From the NCBI GenBank assembly GCA_019636675.1, contig JAHBXC010000001.1, positions 558,001 through 622,000 of the forward strand: DNA of 64,000 bases, read 5' to 3'. Position 1 is the first letter of the stretch. Each line of letters begins with the position of its first letter. The DNA comes from Phycisphaeraceae bacterium. GTDB taxonomy: Bacteria; Planctomycetota; Phycisphaerae; Phycisphaerales; UBA1924. Position numbers and translations under genes: made by a program. The notes beneath the pieces are model-generated. The model ran no database searches. It was given only the letters and a program-made list of their open reading frames with translations, and was not told the DNA's origin. Positions 1 to 8,216 of the stretch are shown here, piece by piece.

Positions 1-614
1 GCCATGCCGACCGCCATCGCCGGCAGGATGACTTCCACGCCGTCCTCGCCCGTGTAGCCGGTGCGGCTGACGATGAGCTTCATCACCATGAGGTTCTTGA
101 CGGTGAAGCGGTATCGCTTGAGCGTGGGGATCTCGCGAGAGACGCCGGCGATGAGCTCCATGACCTTCGGGCCCTGCAACGCAACCATCGCGGTCTTCGT
201 CGTCTTGTCGTCGATGCTGACGGTCAGGTCGCCCTTGACCTGCGCGAAGTGGCCCAGCAGCTTCTCGCGGTTGCTCGCGTTGACGACCAGGAGGAACTCG
301 TCCTCGTCCATGCGAGAAACGATGATGTCGTCGCGCACGCCGCCTTGCTCGTTGCAGACCATCGAGTAGCGGCACTGGCCCGCCTGCATGTCGCTGATGC
401 GCCTCGTGCAGAGCTTCTCGAGGAACCGGCGCGCGTGGCGCCCCTTGACCTCGACGCGCCCCATGTGCGAGACATCGAACACGCCCCCGCTCGCGCGCAC
501 CTGCTGGTGCTCGGCGTGGACGCCCTTGTACATGATGGGCATCTCCCAGCCGGCGAAGTCGACCATCTTGCCGCCGTGATCGACATGGAACTGATAGAGG
601 GGCGTGCGCTGCAC
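1..614 (-). CDS. gcvT: Aminomethyltransferase, glycine cleavage T protein (partial, C-terminus beyond window)
   Basis: The T protein releases ammonia from the aminomethyl group carried on lipoylated H protein and passes the one-carbon unit to tetrahydrofolate. About 204 N-terminal codons are present; the rest runs off the left edge. The N-terminus reads TPLYQFHVDHGGKMVDFAGW, followed by DVSHMG and later SRTGYTGEDG, all typical of GcvT. I chose the GTG at 614 because AGGAG lies nine bases upstream and it sits just before the conserved TPLY; no in-frame ATG fits. It lies 84 bases downstream of mqnD on the same strand and could be read through from it. With glyA at 27.8-29.1 kb it belongs to glycine/serine one-carbon metabolism. 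The family call is firm and the start fairly firm. Confidence 0.93.
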   Translation of the reverse strand, partial: MQRTPLYQFHVDHGGKMVDFAGWEMPIMYKGVHAEHQQVRASGGVFDVSHMGRVEVKGRHARRFLEKLCTRRISDMQAGQCRYSMVCNEQGGVRDDIIVSRMDEDEFLLVVNASNREKLLGHFAQVKGDLTVSIDDKTTKTAMVALQGPKVMELIAGVSREIPTLKRYRFTVKNLMVMKLIVSRTGYTGEDGVEVILPAMAVGM

Positions 615-698
615 TGGCTGATGCTCCTGCTGGCGTGGGCGAGGTGTGGCGCGAGTCGTCGCGCGAGGGGCGTGATCGTACGCGCGGCGAGCGGGTGG

Positions 699-1610
699 TC
701 AGAGCGGGCGGACGACATCCACCACGCCCGGATCGGGGCAGAGACCCGCCGCCGCTCCGGACTTGAGGAACCGGAGGATGGCGTCCGCCCCTGCGACGCC
801 CATGTCGACCGTGAGGTCGTTGACATACATGTTGACGAAGCGGTCGGTGCGTTCCTTCGAGATCCCGCGGCCGTAGCCCATCGCGACCTCAAGCCCTGTC
901 TCGCGCTGCGCCATCGCGTGGGACACCGAGTCACGCAAGACCCCTGCCAGCACGCGCATCGCGTCGTCGCCCAGCGCTGGGCGGAGCCGGTCGGCAAGGT
1001 CTCGCCGGGCCAGGTTCAGCCCCAGCGGCAGCGGCAGCCCGGTCGATTCCTTCCACCACGCGCCCATGTCGTACAGTTCGACCAGGCCCTCATCGCCGAA
1101 GGTGAGCTGGCCCTCGTGGATCACGAGCCCGACATCGGCCTTGCCGCGCACGACCTCGTCGATGATCTCTTCGAACGGGACCACGCGGGTGCGCACGCCC
1201 TCGCCCAGCATCAGCCGGAGCGTCAGGTACGCGCTGGTGCGTGTGCCGGGGATCGCGATCTCGGCGCGCCCGGCGCGAAGGTCGTCGAGCGGGAGCATGT
1301 CGCGCGCGACGAGCTTGGGCCCGTACCCGTCGCCCATGCTGGCGCCGCAGGAAGTGATCGCGTAGCGGTCTCTGGCGTGCGTGTAGGCGTGTGCCGAGCA
1401 GGCGGTGACGTCGAGGTCGCCCGTCTCCGCCGCGCGCTGGTTGAGCGACTCGATGTCGGCGGCGACCGTGGTGAAGCGCAGGCCTCGGGTGTCGATCTGC
1501 GCGTCGCGTCCGCGCTCGGCGTCGCCGAGGGGCCACCACATGAACGCGTCGTCCGGGTCGGGCGAGTGCGCGAGCGTGAGAACGGGGGCGATCGCCGGGT
1601 GCTTGGTCAT
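699..1610 (-). CDS. mqnD: 1,4-dihydroxy-6-naphthoate synthase (futalosine menaquinone pathway)
   Basis: MqnD converts cyclic dehypoxanthine futalosine into 1,4-dihydroxy-6-naphthoate, a late ring-forming step of menaquinone synthesis by the futalosine route. The 303-residue protein has the periplasmic-binding-protein-like fold of the MqnA/MqnD family. The diagnostic HSPDPDDAFM is near residue 15, with TACSAHAY, GDGYGPKLVA and the GTRTSAYLTLRL strand further on. Length is slightly above the usual 270-290. No other menaquinone gene is next to it, so the rest of the pathway must lie elsewhere. It sits between an ACT-domain gene (31 bases upstream) and gcvT, all on the minus strand. MqnA is the main alternative, but the PDPDDAFM signature favours MqnD. 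Confidence 0.9.
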   Translation of the reverse strand: MTKHPAIAPVLTLAHSPDPDDAFMWWPLGDAERGRDAQIDTRGLRFTTVAADIESLNQRAAETGDLDVTACSAHAYTHARDRYAITSCGASMGDGYGPKLVARDMLPLDDLRAGRAEIAIPGTRTSAYLTLRLMLGEGVRTRVVPFEEIIDEVVRGKADVGLVIHEGQLTFGDEGLVELYDMGAWWKESTGLPLPLGLNLARRDLADRLRPALGDDAMRVLAGVLRDSVSHAMAQRETGLEVAMGYGRGISKERTDRFVNMYVNDLTVDMGVAGADAILRFLKSGAAAGLCPDPGVVDVVRPL

Positions 1611-1641
1611 CGCGCGAGCATAGCGCGTCCCGGCGCGACGC

Positions 1642-2136
1642 TCAGGTCTGGCCCGAACCCGGTCGCGGGAGGTCCGCTTCCCCGAGCAGGCGGAAGCCCT
1701 TCTTTCGCAGGATCTGCCCGGCGAGCACGTTGTCGTCCACGCAGATCGCGATGGTCGGCTTGCCGTTGCTGCGCAGCAGCACCGGGTACGCGAAGGAGAT
1801 GTTCAATTCCGCCGCGAGCAGACTCAGGCAGAGCCCGGGCAGCGAGTGGTCGGCCCCGAACTCGACGACGAGGAGGTCGAGCTCAGAGAACGCCAGCCGG
1901 CGCGTCCGGAGAATCTCCTTCGCGGTCTTGGAACAGTTGGGGACGATGCGCACGACCGCGTGGTCGGACGCTTCGTGGACGCTGATGGCGCATATCTGGC
2001 AGTTCGCCGCCAGATCGAACGCCTCGACCAGCTCGTGGAGTTTCCCGACTTTGTTGTCAAGAAAGACGCTGAACTGGCGGACGCTTGGCGTCGAGTAGCC
2101 GCGCGCTGTCTCGATGGGGACCGATGCTTGGCTCAT
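1642..2136 (-). CDS. Tandem ACT-domain protein
   Basis: This 164-residue protein looks like two ACT-type ligand-binding units in tandem with no catalytic domain. The first begins at VRQFSVFLDNKVGKLHELV, the classic opening beta strand and helix of an ACT domain. The second follows GLCLSLLAAELNISFAYP and ends in a strand with AICVDDNVLAGQIL. Stand-alone tandem ACT proteins usually bind amino acids and act as sensors; the ligand here cannot be read from sequence. The ATG at 2136 was chosen because the frame upstream is low-complexity Arg/Pro with no family resemblance. The gene lies between panC and mqnD in the same direction. I infer a regulatory role only from the fold. Confidence 0.78.
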   Translation of the reverse strand: MSQASVPIETARGYSTPSVRQFSVFLDNKVGKLHELVEAFDLAANCQICAISVHEASDHAVVRIVPNCSKTAKEILRTRRLAFSELDLLVVEFGADHSLPGLCLSLLAAELNISFAYPVLLRSNGKPTIAICVDDNVLAGQILRKKGFRLLGEADLPRPGSGQT

Positions 2137-2278
2137 CCGTGCTCGTTTGGAGGGCGGCCTTGGGGGAGAGTCGCCCGGGCGGCGAGGACCGTGCCGCCCG
2201 TGGGGGTACCTCACCAGTCTACGGCGCCAGTCCGGATTCGCAACGGGTTTTTTCGGGCCTTCGCTCCCCCGGGGCCGC

Positions 2279-3178
2279 TCAGGCGGGCCAGGGGGCGTTG
2301 TCCAGGAGGCGGACCTCACGGTCGCCCTCCCCGAACCTGGCCGCGATGAGGGCGCGGGCGCTGGAGGTCAGCGTCGAGCGGTGGGCGCCGGGGTCCAGCG
2401 CCTCCAGAGACTCCCCCACACGCACCGTCGCGTAGTCGACCCTTGCCCCCGCCCCGTCGAGCCGGGCGCGCATCGAGGCCTCTGCCTCGCCCGGGGTCGC
2501 GCAAGCGGCGGCGTCGCACAACGCCTGAGAGATCGCCGTCGCCTGCCGGCGCGATTCCTCCGACAAAAACCGGTTGCGGCTGCTCATCGCCAGCCCGTCC
2601 GATTCCCGCACCGTTGGGCCGGGCACGATCGCGACCGACCGGATCAGCGCCGAGGGGTCGGCCGCGGCCATCGCTCGGACGACCTGGAGTTGCTGCCAGT
2701 CCTTCTCCCCGAAAACCGCGGCGACCGGCCTCGTCAGCTCGAACAGCCGACGGACCACCTGGCAGACCCCTTCGAAGTGCCCGGGCCGGTGCGCGTCCTC
2801 GAGGCCCTTGCCCACCGCCGCGCCGGGCAGCACGGGGGTCTGGACGTGCTCGCCCGGGGGATAGACGACCGCCTCTCCCGGCGCAAACACCGCGTCGGCG
2901 CCGGCGCCTTCGCAGCACGCCGCGTCGGCCTCAAGGGTGCGCGGGTAGCGTTTGTAGTCGCTCTCGACGGTGAACTGCGTGGGGTTGACGAAGATCGAGA
3001 CGACGACCGGGGGTCGGGAACTGAATCCCTGGGCCCCGCCGTGGGACGCCCAGCGATCGGCGAACTCGCACGCCTGGCGCACGAGCGCCGCGTGCCCCTC
3101 GTGGAGCGCGCCCATCGTGGGGATGAGCACGCAGCCCTGGAACGAGGTCAGCCCGACTCGGTCGCGAACGATTTTCAT
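2279..3178 (-). CDS. panC: Pantothenate synthetase
   Basis: PanC joins pantoate and beta-alanine using ATP, giving pantothenate for coenzyme A. The 299-residue protein carries the family landmarks in order: PTMGALHEGH (ATP-binding HxGH region), FVNPTQF, GHFEGV, FGEKDWQQL and SSRN. An unusual inserted loop of about ten residues (WASHGGAQGF) precedes the VNPTQF strand. The ATG at 3178 gives the standard N-terminus; the frame stays open another 88 codons upstream, but that stretch overlaps the divergent Fe-S gene and has no family similarity. panB is not adjacent. The gene is divergent from the IscA-type gene, and the 178-base gap should hold both promoters. Function is secure. Confidence 0.95.
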   Translation of the reverse strand: MKIVRDRVGLTSFQGCVLIPTMGALHEGHAALVRQACEFADRWASHGGAQGFSSRPPVVVSIFVNPTQFTVESDYKRYPRTLEADAACCEGAGADAVFAPGEAVVYPPGEHVQTPVLPGAAVGKGLEDAHRPGHFEGVCQVVRRLFELTRPVAAVFGEKDWQQLQVVRAMAAADPSALIRSVAIVPGPTVRESDGLAMSSRNRFLSEESRRQATAISQALCDAAACATPGEAEASMRARLDGAGARVDYATVRVGESLEALDPGAHRSTLTSSARALIAARFGEGDREVRLLDNAPWPA

Positions 3179-3356
3179 CCGGGCAACAGTCTGCGAGGAT
3201 TCTCGGGCGGTCAACCCTGCCCCCCGGGCGATTCCTACCAACAGACCCGCATCATCCGTCGTCGGAAGCCCGATGAACTCGGGCGTCGACCCGCGCGTAT
3301 CATGAAACGTGGGAACGCACGACGCGTCCCCGACGCCAGGACGGAGATTGACCGCG

Positions 3357-3725
3357 ATGTCCACCACGCAGACCCCCGAAGCCCCCTCGACGCCCGGCAT
3401 CATCCTTTCCGAGACCGCCGCGCGCGAGATCAAGAGCATCATCCAGCAGCAGGAGCTCGACGCGAACGCCGTGCGCTTGCGCGTGGGCGTGAAGGGCGGC
3501 GGGTGCTCCGGCTTCTCCTACCTGCTCGACCTCACCGAGTCGCAGAAGGACACCGACGAGGTCTTCGAGCAGCACGGGCTCAAGGTCATCTGCGACCCCA
3601 AGTCCATGCTCTACCTCGCAGGCACCACCATCGACTTCCGCGACGAGATCATGGGACGCGGGTTCGTCTTCAACAACCCCAACTCCACCTCGTCCTGCGG
3701 CTGCGGCTCGTCGTTCAGCGTCTGA
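3357..3725 (+). CDS. A-type iron-sulfur cluster carrier (IscA/ErpA/SufA family)
   Basis: A-type carriers hold and deliver Fe-S clusters to apoproteins such as IspG. The 122-residue protein has the three ligand cysteines of the family, one in GGGCSGFSY and two in the C-terminal SSCGCGSSF. The central FNNPNST segment is also typical. The ATG at 3357 is taken as start, with GGAG about twelve bases upstream; an upstream ATG at 3309 would add 16 residues without family likeness. No isc or suf operon surrounds it, so it may act as a stand-alone ErpA-like carrier. The IspG encoded at 10.7-12 kb is a plausible client, but that is inference. IscA, ErpA and SufA cannot be told apart by eye. Confidence 0.9.
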   Translation: MSTTQTPEAPSTPGIILSETAAREIKSIIQQQELDANAVRLRVGVKGGGCSGFSYLLDLTESQKDTDEVFEQHGLKVICDPKSMLYLAGTTIDFRDEIMGRGFVFNNPNSTSSCGCGSSFSV

Positions 3726-3753
3726 TCGCGAACGCCACGACATCGTCATCGCC

Positions 3754-3788
3754 ACGGGCCGAGCGAGACGCTCGGCCCGTTTCGTTTT
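3754..3788 (+). terminator. Rho-independent terminator after the Fe-S carrier gene
   Basis: A perfect 12-bp stem (3754-3765 pairing with 3769-3780) with a three-base AGA loop is followed by TTCGTTTTTC. It begins 29 bases after the stop codon of the Fe-S carrier gene. The stem is strong and the T-rich run is on the plus strand, so it should stop transcription from the left. Confidence 0.85.
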
Positions 3789-3803
3789 TCACCGTGCGAC
3801 GCC

Positions 3804-3842
3804 GGAAAATGAACACGGGCCGACGCGATGCGCCGGCCCGTG
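3804..3842 (-). terminator. Probable terminator after phoU
   Basis: Bases 3814-3822 (CACGGGCCG) pair with 3834-3842 (CGGCCCGTG) around an 11-base loop. Read on the minus strand, the stem is followed by TTCATTTTCC. It lies 28 bases past the phoU stop, facing the plus-strand terminator at 3754. The two stems share the GGGCC core and could also pair with each other. Confidence 0.6.
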
Positions 3843-3869
3843 AGGCACGATCGTGTTGTTCGAAACCTC

Positions 3870-4604
3870 TCACATCGTCGGAGAGCCGGGCATCGTCCCG
3901 TGACGCACAATGCGACCGGTGTCCATGTAGATGATGTCCTCGCACACCGAGCCGAGCAGGTCGCTGATGCGCTCCAGCTCGCGGCTGGCGCGGAACGCCA
4001 GCATCGCGGTGCGGGCCGAGATGCGCCCCTCGTTGTCGTCCTGTTCGATCTCCTCGAACGCGCGCTTCGCGAGCACATCGAGGGTCTCGTCGCCGCGGAT
4101 GATCGTCAGCGCGATCGCCGGGTCCATGCGCTGCAGCGCGCGGAGGGTCTCGTGGGCGCGGGGCAGGATGCGGTCGGCCATCTCCAGCAGCGAGGGCTGC
4201 CAGATGATCGACCCCTGCGCGCCGGCGTCCTCGCGGTCGAGATAGAGCACCGCCTTGCAGAGCCCTGTGGCATGGTCGGCGATGCGCTCGAGCTCGGCGT
4301 TGATCTTGATCACCGCCATGATGCGCCGAAGGTCTCGCGCGACGGGGTGGTGCGTGGCGATCAGGCGCAGGCACTCTTCCTCGATCCGCACTTCCTCGGC
4401 GTCGACCTCGTCGTCGCCCTTGCGAACCTCGGTCGCGGCCTCGCGGTCGACCTCGCGGAAGGCCTTGATCGCCAGCTCGACCTGACGCACCGCGAGCGCG
4501 CCCTCGTTGAGCAGGCTGCGATACAGCCCGTCCAACGCGTCGTCGAACTCGATGTGCTTGCCCGGCATCGGGTGATGCACCGGCGGCGGGACCTTGCTGG
4601 ACAT
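3870..4604 (-). CDS. phoU: PhoU-like phosphate regulator
   Basis: PhoU proteins are all-alpha metal-binding regulators that tone down the Pho regulon and phosphate uptake. The 244-residue protein shows two PhoU three-helix units. The first carries RRIMAVIKINAELERIADHA near residues 95-115; the second has the matching RASRELERISDLLGSVCEDI near 205-225. The ATG at 4604 has GGAAGG about nine bases upstream; the frame stays open 16 more codons. No pst transporter or phoB/phoR gene is next to it, so it may serve a distant locus. The window's polyphosphate-type fusion gene at 24.9-27.7 kb is the only other phosphate-related gene here. The family assignment is firm. Confidence 0.92.
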   Translation of the reverse strand: MSSKVPPPVHHPMPGKHIEFDDALDGLYRSLLNEGALAVRQVELAIKAFREVDREAATEVRKGDDEVDAEEVRIEEECLRLIATHHPVARDLRRIMAVIKINAELERIADHATGLCKAVLYLDREDAGAQGSIIWQPSLLEMADRILPRAHETLRALQRMDPAIALTIIRGDETLDVLAKRAFEEIEQDDNEGRISARTAMLAFRASRELERISDLLGSVCEDIIYMDTGRIVRHGTMPGSPTM

Positions 4605-4777
4605 CCTGTCATCCTTCCGCCCAGACCAGGGCACGACCAATGAGAAAAGCATGCCCCCTCTATCGGCGAGGCGGGCGCGAACCTGAGAATGAGTCTAGAC
4701 GGGCCTTCACAATTCCGGACCGGGGGCGCCCCCCCGAAACCACGCCCTCACCGAATCTTCACGCATCGCCGGCCGGT

Positions 4778-7405
4778 TCATCGGGGGGCTTCGCCCGGAC
4801 CAGGCGCCTGCGTGGGGGCAGGGGCGCCGATGGCAGTGGGGCTATCCGGGGCGTCGAGGGCCGCGAGCTTCACCGGCTCGTCCATCGAATCGGGGGCGTA
4901 GAGCGCGCGCAGGCGCGAGACCGTCGTTCGCGTGAACGGGTGCCCCGGCCCGAGCGTCGCGAGCATGACCGAGTGCGCCCGGAGCAACGCCTCCTCCGCC
5001 TCCTCGTAGCGACCCTGCGCGCGAAGGCAGGCGCCCAGCCCGCCGTAGAGAATTCCCACGACGGGGTCGCGTTCGTCGTGCGCGCCCAGCTGGGCCTCGA
5101 TCGCCTCGCGGAACAACGCCTCGGCGCGATCGAGCTCGCCGGCGTTCACAAGAAACTCGGCGTAGCTGGTCGCCGTCGCGATCGTGTCGGCGTGCCCGAT
5201 CCCGAGTGTCTCGCGCTGGGCGGCGAGCGTCGCCACGTATTCCCGCTCGGCTTCTTCACGATGTCCCAGGCGATCGAGCGCGATCGCGGCGTTGCGCCGC
5301 ACCGACAGCGTGTTCCGGTGCGACGCGCCGAAGACTCGCGCCGCTCGCTCGCTCGCCACGGCGTACACCCCGGCTGCCTCCTCGTGCCGACCCAGCCGAC
5401 CGAGCGTGACGCCCAGACTGTTCATCACGCCGATCACGCCGGGGTGCTCTTCGCCGTGCGCGCCGACGAGCTGCGAGAGCCGCTCGCGCAGGATCGCTTC
5501 CGCCTCTTCGAGCCGACCCAGCTGCGCGAGCGCCACGGCGAGCATCGACCGAGCGTCGTGCACACCCGACCAGCCGGGGCTGGCGTCGCCGCCCTCGACC
5601 AGCTCGCGAAGCGCCCGCTCAGCGAAGGCGAACTCACCCAGCTCCATCCGGGCGACCGCCAGGCCCTCGAGGGCCGAGAGTCGCTCCCTCGCGAGCGGGT
5701 CCGTCGCGTCGGGGGGGGCGTCGGACAGCAGCCCGTCGATCGACGCGATGGAGGCGACAAACGCCGCCTCAGCGTCTCGGAGTCTGGTCTGGTCGAGCCG
5801 CAGCACGCCCAGGCGTCGCCACGCCTGCGCCGTCTCGAACGACGCGTCGCCGAACCGCTCGCGCGACAGTTCGAGGGCTCGGAGCGCCTGCGGCTCGGCG
5901 CGGTCGTACTCGCCGATTGCCCGGTAGGTGCTCCCGATCGTCCCTCGCATGGAGGCCTCGGCCGCCGGTGACAACGCGTGGCCGCCCTCGAGCCGACCCG
6001 TCGCGCCGTCGAGCGCCTCGCGCAGGAGCCCAGTGTCGCGCCCACGGGCCCGCGCCGGGTCGATCGACGCGAAGATCGTGCGCATGAACTCCACCGCGGC
6101 CCGTGATTCCTCGGCGCTGCGCTCGGCCTCGGCGCGCTGGGTCGCCTCGGCGGCGCGGGCGCGCTCGCTCGAGCGCAGACTCACCACCGAAACGACCAGC
6201 GCAACGACCAGCGCAACCGCGGCCACGCTCGCGAGCGCCGATTCCCACGGGCGCCGACGCACGAGCTTGGCCAGCGAGTACGCGAGCGTCTGGGGGCGCG
6301 CGGCGATCGGTTCCCCCCTCAGGTGACGGCGCACATCGTCGGCGAGCGCCTGCGCCGACGCGTAGCGTCGCTCGGGCTCGACGCGCAGCGCCGTCAGCAC
6401 GATCGTGTCGATGTCGCCACGGAGCGTGCGTGGAAGACGCTCACGCGCCTCGCCGGAGGATTCGACCAACCGGCTCGGGCGCGTAGGGTTCTCACGCCTC
6501 GTCAGCTCGTCGACGCCCTCGCCGAAGGGGCGTCGGCCGGTCAGCATGACGCACAGGACGAGCCCCAGCGAGTACACATCGGTCGCGGTCGTCACGCGCT
6601 CGGCGCGAAGCTGCTCGGGGCTCGCGAACTGCGGCGTGAGCATCCGAAGGCCGGCGACCGTCCTGTCGGTCTCGTCGCGCGGGTCGCCCGTGAGCAGCTT
6701 CGCCACCCCGAAGTCGAGGAGCTTGGGCTCGGCGTCGTCGCCGACGAGGATGTTCGAGGGCTTGAGGTCCCGGTGCACGACGAGGTTGGTGTGGGCCGCG
6801 TGAACCGCGTCGCAGACCTTGCAGAAAAGTTCGAGCCGCTCGCGCACCGGGAGCCCTCGCTCCAGACAGAAGCGATCGATGGGCAGGCCGTCGATGTGCT
6901 CCATCACGAGGTACGGGCGCCCGTCGCCGGTCACGCCGCCGTCGAGCAGGCGGGTGATGTTGGGGTGCCGGAGATCGGCGAGCGTCTGGCGTTCGAGTCT
7001 GAACCGCGCGAGCACCTCACCCGTGTCCATCCCGCGCTTCACGACCTTGATGGCGACGCGCTGTCGGAACTGATCGTCGTCGCGCTCCGCGAGGTAGACC
7101 TCGCCCATCCCGCCGCGCCCGATCTCTCCGACCACTCGATAGCTGCCGAGTTTCTCGCCCGGAGCGAGGGTCCTCGCGTCGCTGATGTCTCGCTCGCCCT
7201 CGAAGAGCAGCGAGGCGCCCTCGTACGCCGGTCGCTCGAAGAACATCGTCGACGCGTCATGGGCCTCGAGCAGGCGCTCCACTTCAAGCGCGATCTCCGG
7301 CACGCGCCGCCGCGCGTCCTCCAGCGGCGCGCGGCGTGCTTCGGGACGCAGCTCCACGAGCGAGTCGAAGAGCTCCTCGATCTGTTTCGAGTGGTCAGTC
7401 GCCAC
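4778..7405 (-). CDS. Membrane-anchored Ser/Thr protein kinase with TPR array (module 1)
   Basis: An 875-residue PknB-type kinase with a long sensor half. Residues 88-365 form the kinase: glycine loop IGRGGMGEVY (95-104), lysine K120, HRD loop at 211-213, DFG at 231-233 and SPEQ at 262-265. One membrane helix lies at about 388-410. Residues 450-850 are tetratricopeptide repeats of the EAE.LLR.AL kind with AHTNTL-type spacing, often seen beside ECF sigma factors in planctomycetes. The GTG at 7405 overlaps the end of the sigma gene by 11 bases, so the two are surely co-transcribed; GGAG sits ten bases upstream. The tail is rich in Pro/Ala. I infer that the kinase controls the adjacent sigma factor; its stimulus is unknown. 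Confidence 0.93.
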   Translation of the reverse strand: MATDHSKQIEELFDSLVELRPEARRAPLEDARRRVPEIALEVERLLEAHDASTMFFERPAYEGASLLFEGERDISDARTLAPGEKLGSYRVVGEIGRGGMGEVYLAERDDDQFRQRVAIKVVKRGMDTGEVLARFRLERQTLADLRHPNITRLLDGGVTGDGRPYLVMEHIDGLPIDRFCLERGLPVRERLELFCKVCDAVHAAHTNLVVHRDLKPSNILVGDDAEPKLLDFGVAKLLTGDPRDETDRTVAGLRMLTPQFASPEQLRAERVTTATDVYSLGLVLCVMLTGRRPFGEGVDELTRRENPTRPSRLVESSGEARERLPRTLRGDIDTIVLTALRVEPERRYASAQALADDVRRHLRGEPIAARPQTLAYSLAKLVRRRPWESALASVAAVALVVALVVSVVSLRSSERARAAEATQRAEAERSAEESRAAVEFMRTIFASIDPARARGRDTGLLREALDGATGRLEGGHALSPAAEASMRGTIGSTYRAIGEYDRAEPQALRALELSRERFGDASFETAQAWRRLGVLRLDQTRLRDAEAAFVASIASIDGLLSDAPPDATDPLARERLSALEGLAVARMELGEFAFAERALRELVEGGDASPGWSGVHDARSMLAVALAQLGRLEEAEAILRERLSQLVGAHGEEHPGVIGVMNSLGVTLGRLGRHEEAAGVYAVASERAARVFGASHRNTLSVRRNAAIALDRLGHREEAEREYVATLAAQRETLGIGHADTIATATSYAEFLVNAGELDRAEALFREAIEAQLGAHDERDPVVGILYGGLGACLRAQGRYEEAEEALLRAHSVMLATLGPGHPFTRTTVSRLRALYAPDSMDEPVKLAALDAPDSPTAIGAPAPTQAPGPGEAPR

Positions 7406-7979
7406 TGGATGTCTCTCCGGTCAGCTCCTTGTAGAGCCACGCGCGGGCGAACCGCCACTCGCGCTTCACCGTCGCGGGAGACACCCCCACCGCCTGCGCC
7501 GTGTCCTCGTTGGTCAGCCCACCGAAGAAGCGAAGCTCGACGATGCGCCCCTTCTGCTCGTCCATCGCGCTCAGCCGGGTCAGCGCCTCGTCGATAGCGA
7601 GCAGGTCCTCGACCGGGTCCTCGGTCAGGATCGCGGCGCCCTCGATGGGCACCCGGCGCCGACCGCCGCCTCGCTTGTCTGTCCCCTTCCGGCGCGCGTG
7701 GTCGATGAGCACGCTGCGCATCGCGGTCGCCGCGACCGCCATGAAGTGCGCGCGACTCTCCCAGCCCTGCGCCTCGCGCGCGACGAGCCGGATGTACGCC
7801 TCGTTGACCAACGCCGTGGTCTGGAGCGTGTGCCCGGGTCGCTGCCCGCGCATATATCGCTCGGCGAGGGCGCGCAGCTCCTCGTACACGAGAGGGAGCA
7901 GTCGCTCGCGCGCGTGGGCGTCCCCGGCGCGCACCTGCGCCAGCAGCGCGGTCGTGGTGTCGGTCCTGGCGCAGGACAT
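7395..7979 (-). CDS. ECF-type RNA polymerase sigma factor (module 1)
   Basis: A 194-residue sigma factor of the planctomycete/acidobacterial ECF type (the family once called TIGR02999). Region 2 includes LQTTALVNEAYIRL and the helix with RSVLIDHARRKGTDKRGG; region 4 is ELRFFGGLTNEDTAQAVGVS followed by ATVKREWRFARAWL, the -35 recognition helix. No anti-sigma gene is next to it; the downstream TPR kinase takes that position, as in the ECF-STK groups described for Planctomycetes. The ATG at 7979 gives a normal N-terminus. Its neighbour on the other side, 238 bases away and divergent, is the secreted beta-helix gene, a candidate target. It is a clear paralogue of the sigma factor at 52755-53333. 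Confidence 0.93.
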   Translation of the reverse strand: MSCARTDTTTALLAQVRAGDAHARERLLPLVYEELRALAERYMRGQRPGHTLQTTALVNEAYIRLVAREAQGWESRAHFMAVAATAMRSVLIDHARRKGTDKRGGGRRRVPIEGAAILTEDPVEDLLAIDEALTRLSAMDEQKGRIVELRFFGGLTNEDTAQAVGVSPATVKREWRFARAWLYKELTGETSSGD

Positions 7980-8095
7980 CCTGGCGTGCTCGCTCCTCCT
8001 CCGATTCCGTCCTCGGCTCAGCGCCCAGTATGACGACGCAAGGCCGATCTGCCAAGCGGTTTACGCGCATTTTCCCGGATGTCGCTCGCTCGACC

Positions 8096-8121
8096 GGAAC
8101 CCTTTTTCCAAGGCCCGTGAT
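8096..8121 (+). promoter_or_regulatory. Possible ECF-type promoter before the beta-helix gene
   Basis: GGAACC at 8096-8101 is followed, 14 bases later, by CGTGAT. This looks like the GGAAC / CGT layout common in ECF-dependent promoters. It lies about 95 bases upstream of the beta-helix start. The spacing is a little short, and such short motifs arise by chance in GC-rich DNA, so this is only a lead. Confidence 0.22.
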
Positions 8122-8216
8122 CCTCCTCGCCCCGCGATCTCGTTTCCCCGGGTGTGGGCGCGCGTTCGCGACGCCCAGCCGAACCCGACACCAGCACTCA
8201 CCAGGAGCGATCAGAG

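Noticed and set aside
615..698. Glycine riboswitch before gcvT
   Set aside because: Only 84 bases are present and no tandem aptamer-like stems are evident; mqnD lies immediately upstream.
249..1985. 578-codon plus-strand open frame over gcvT and mqnD
   Set aside because: Composition-driven shadow; the minus strand holds clear GcvT and MqnD motifs.
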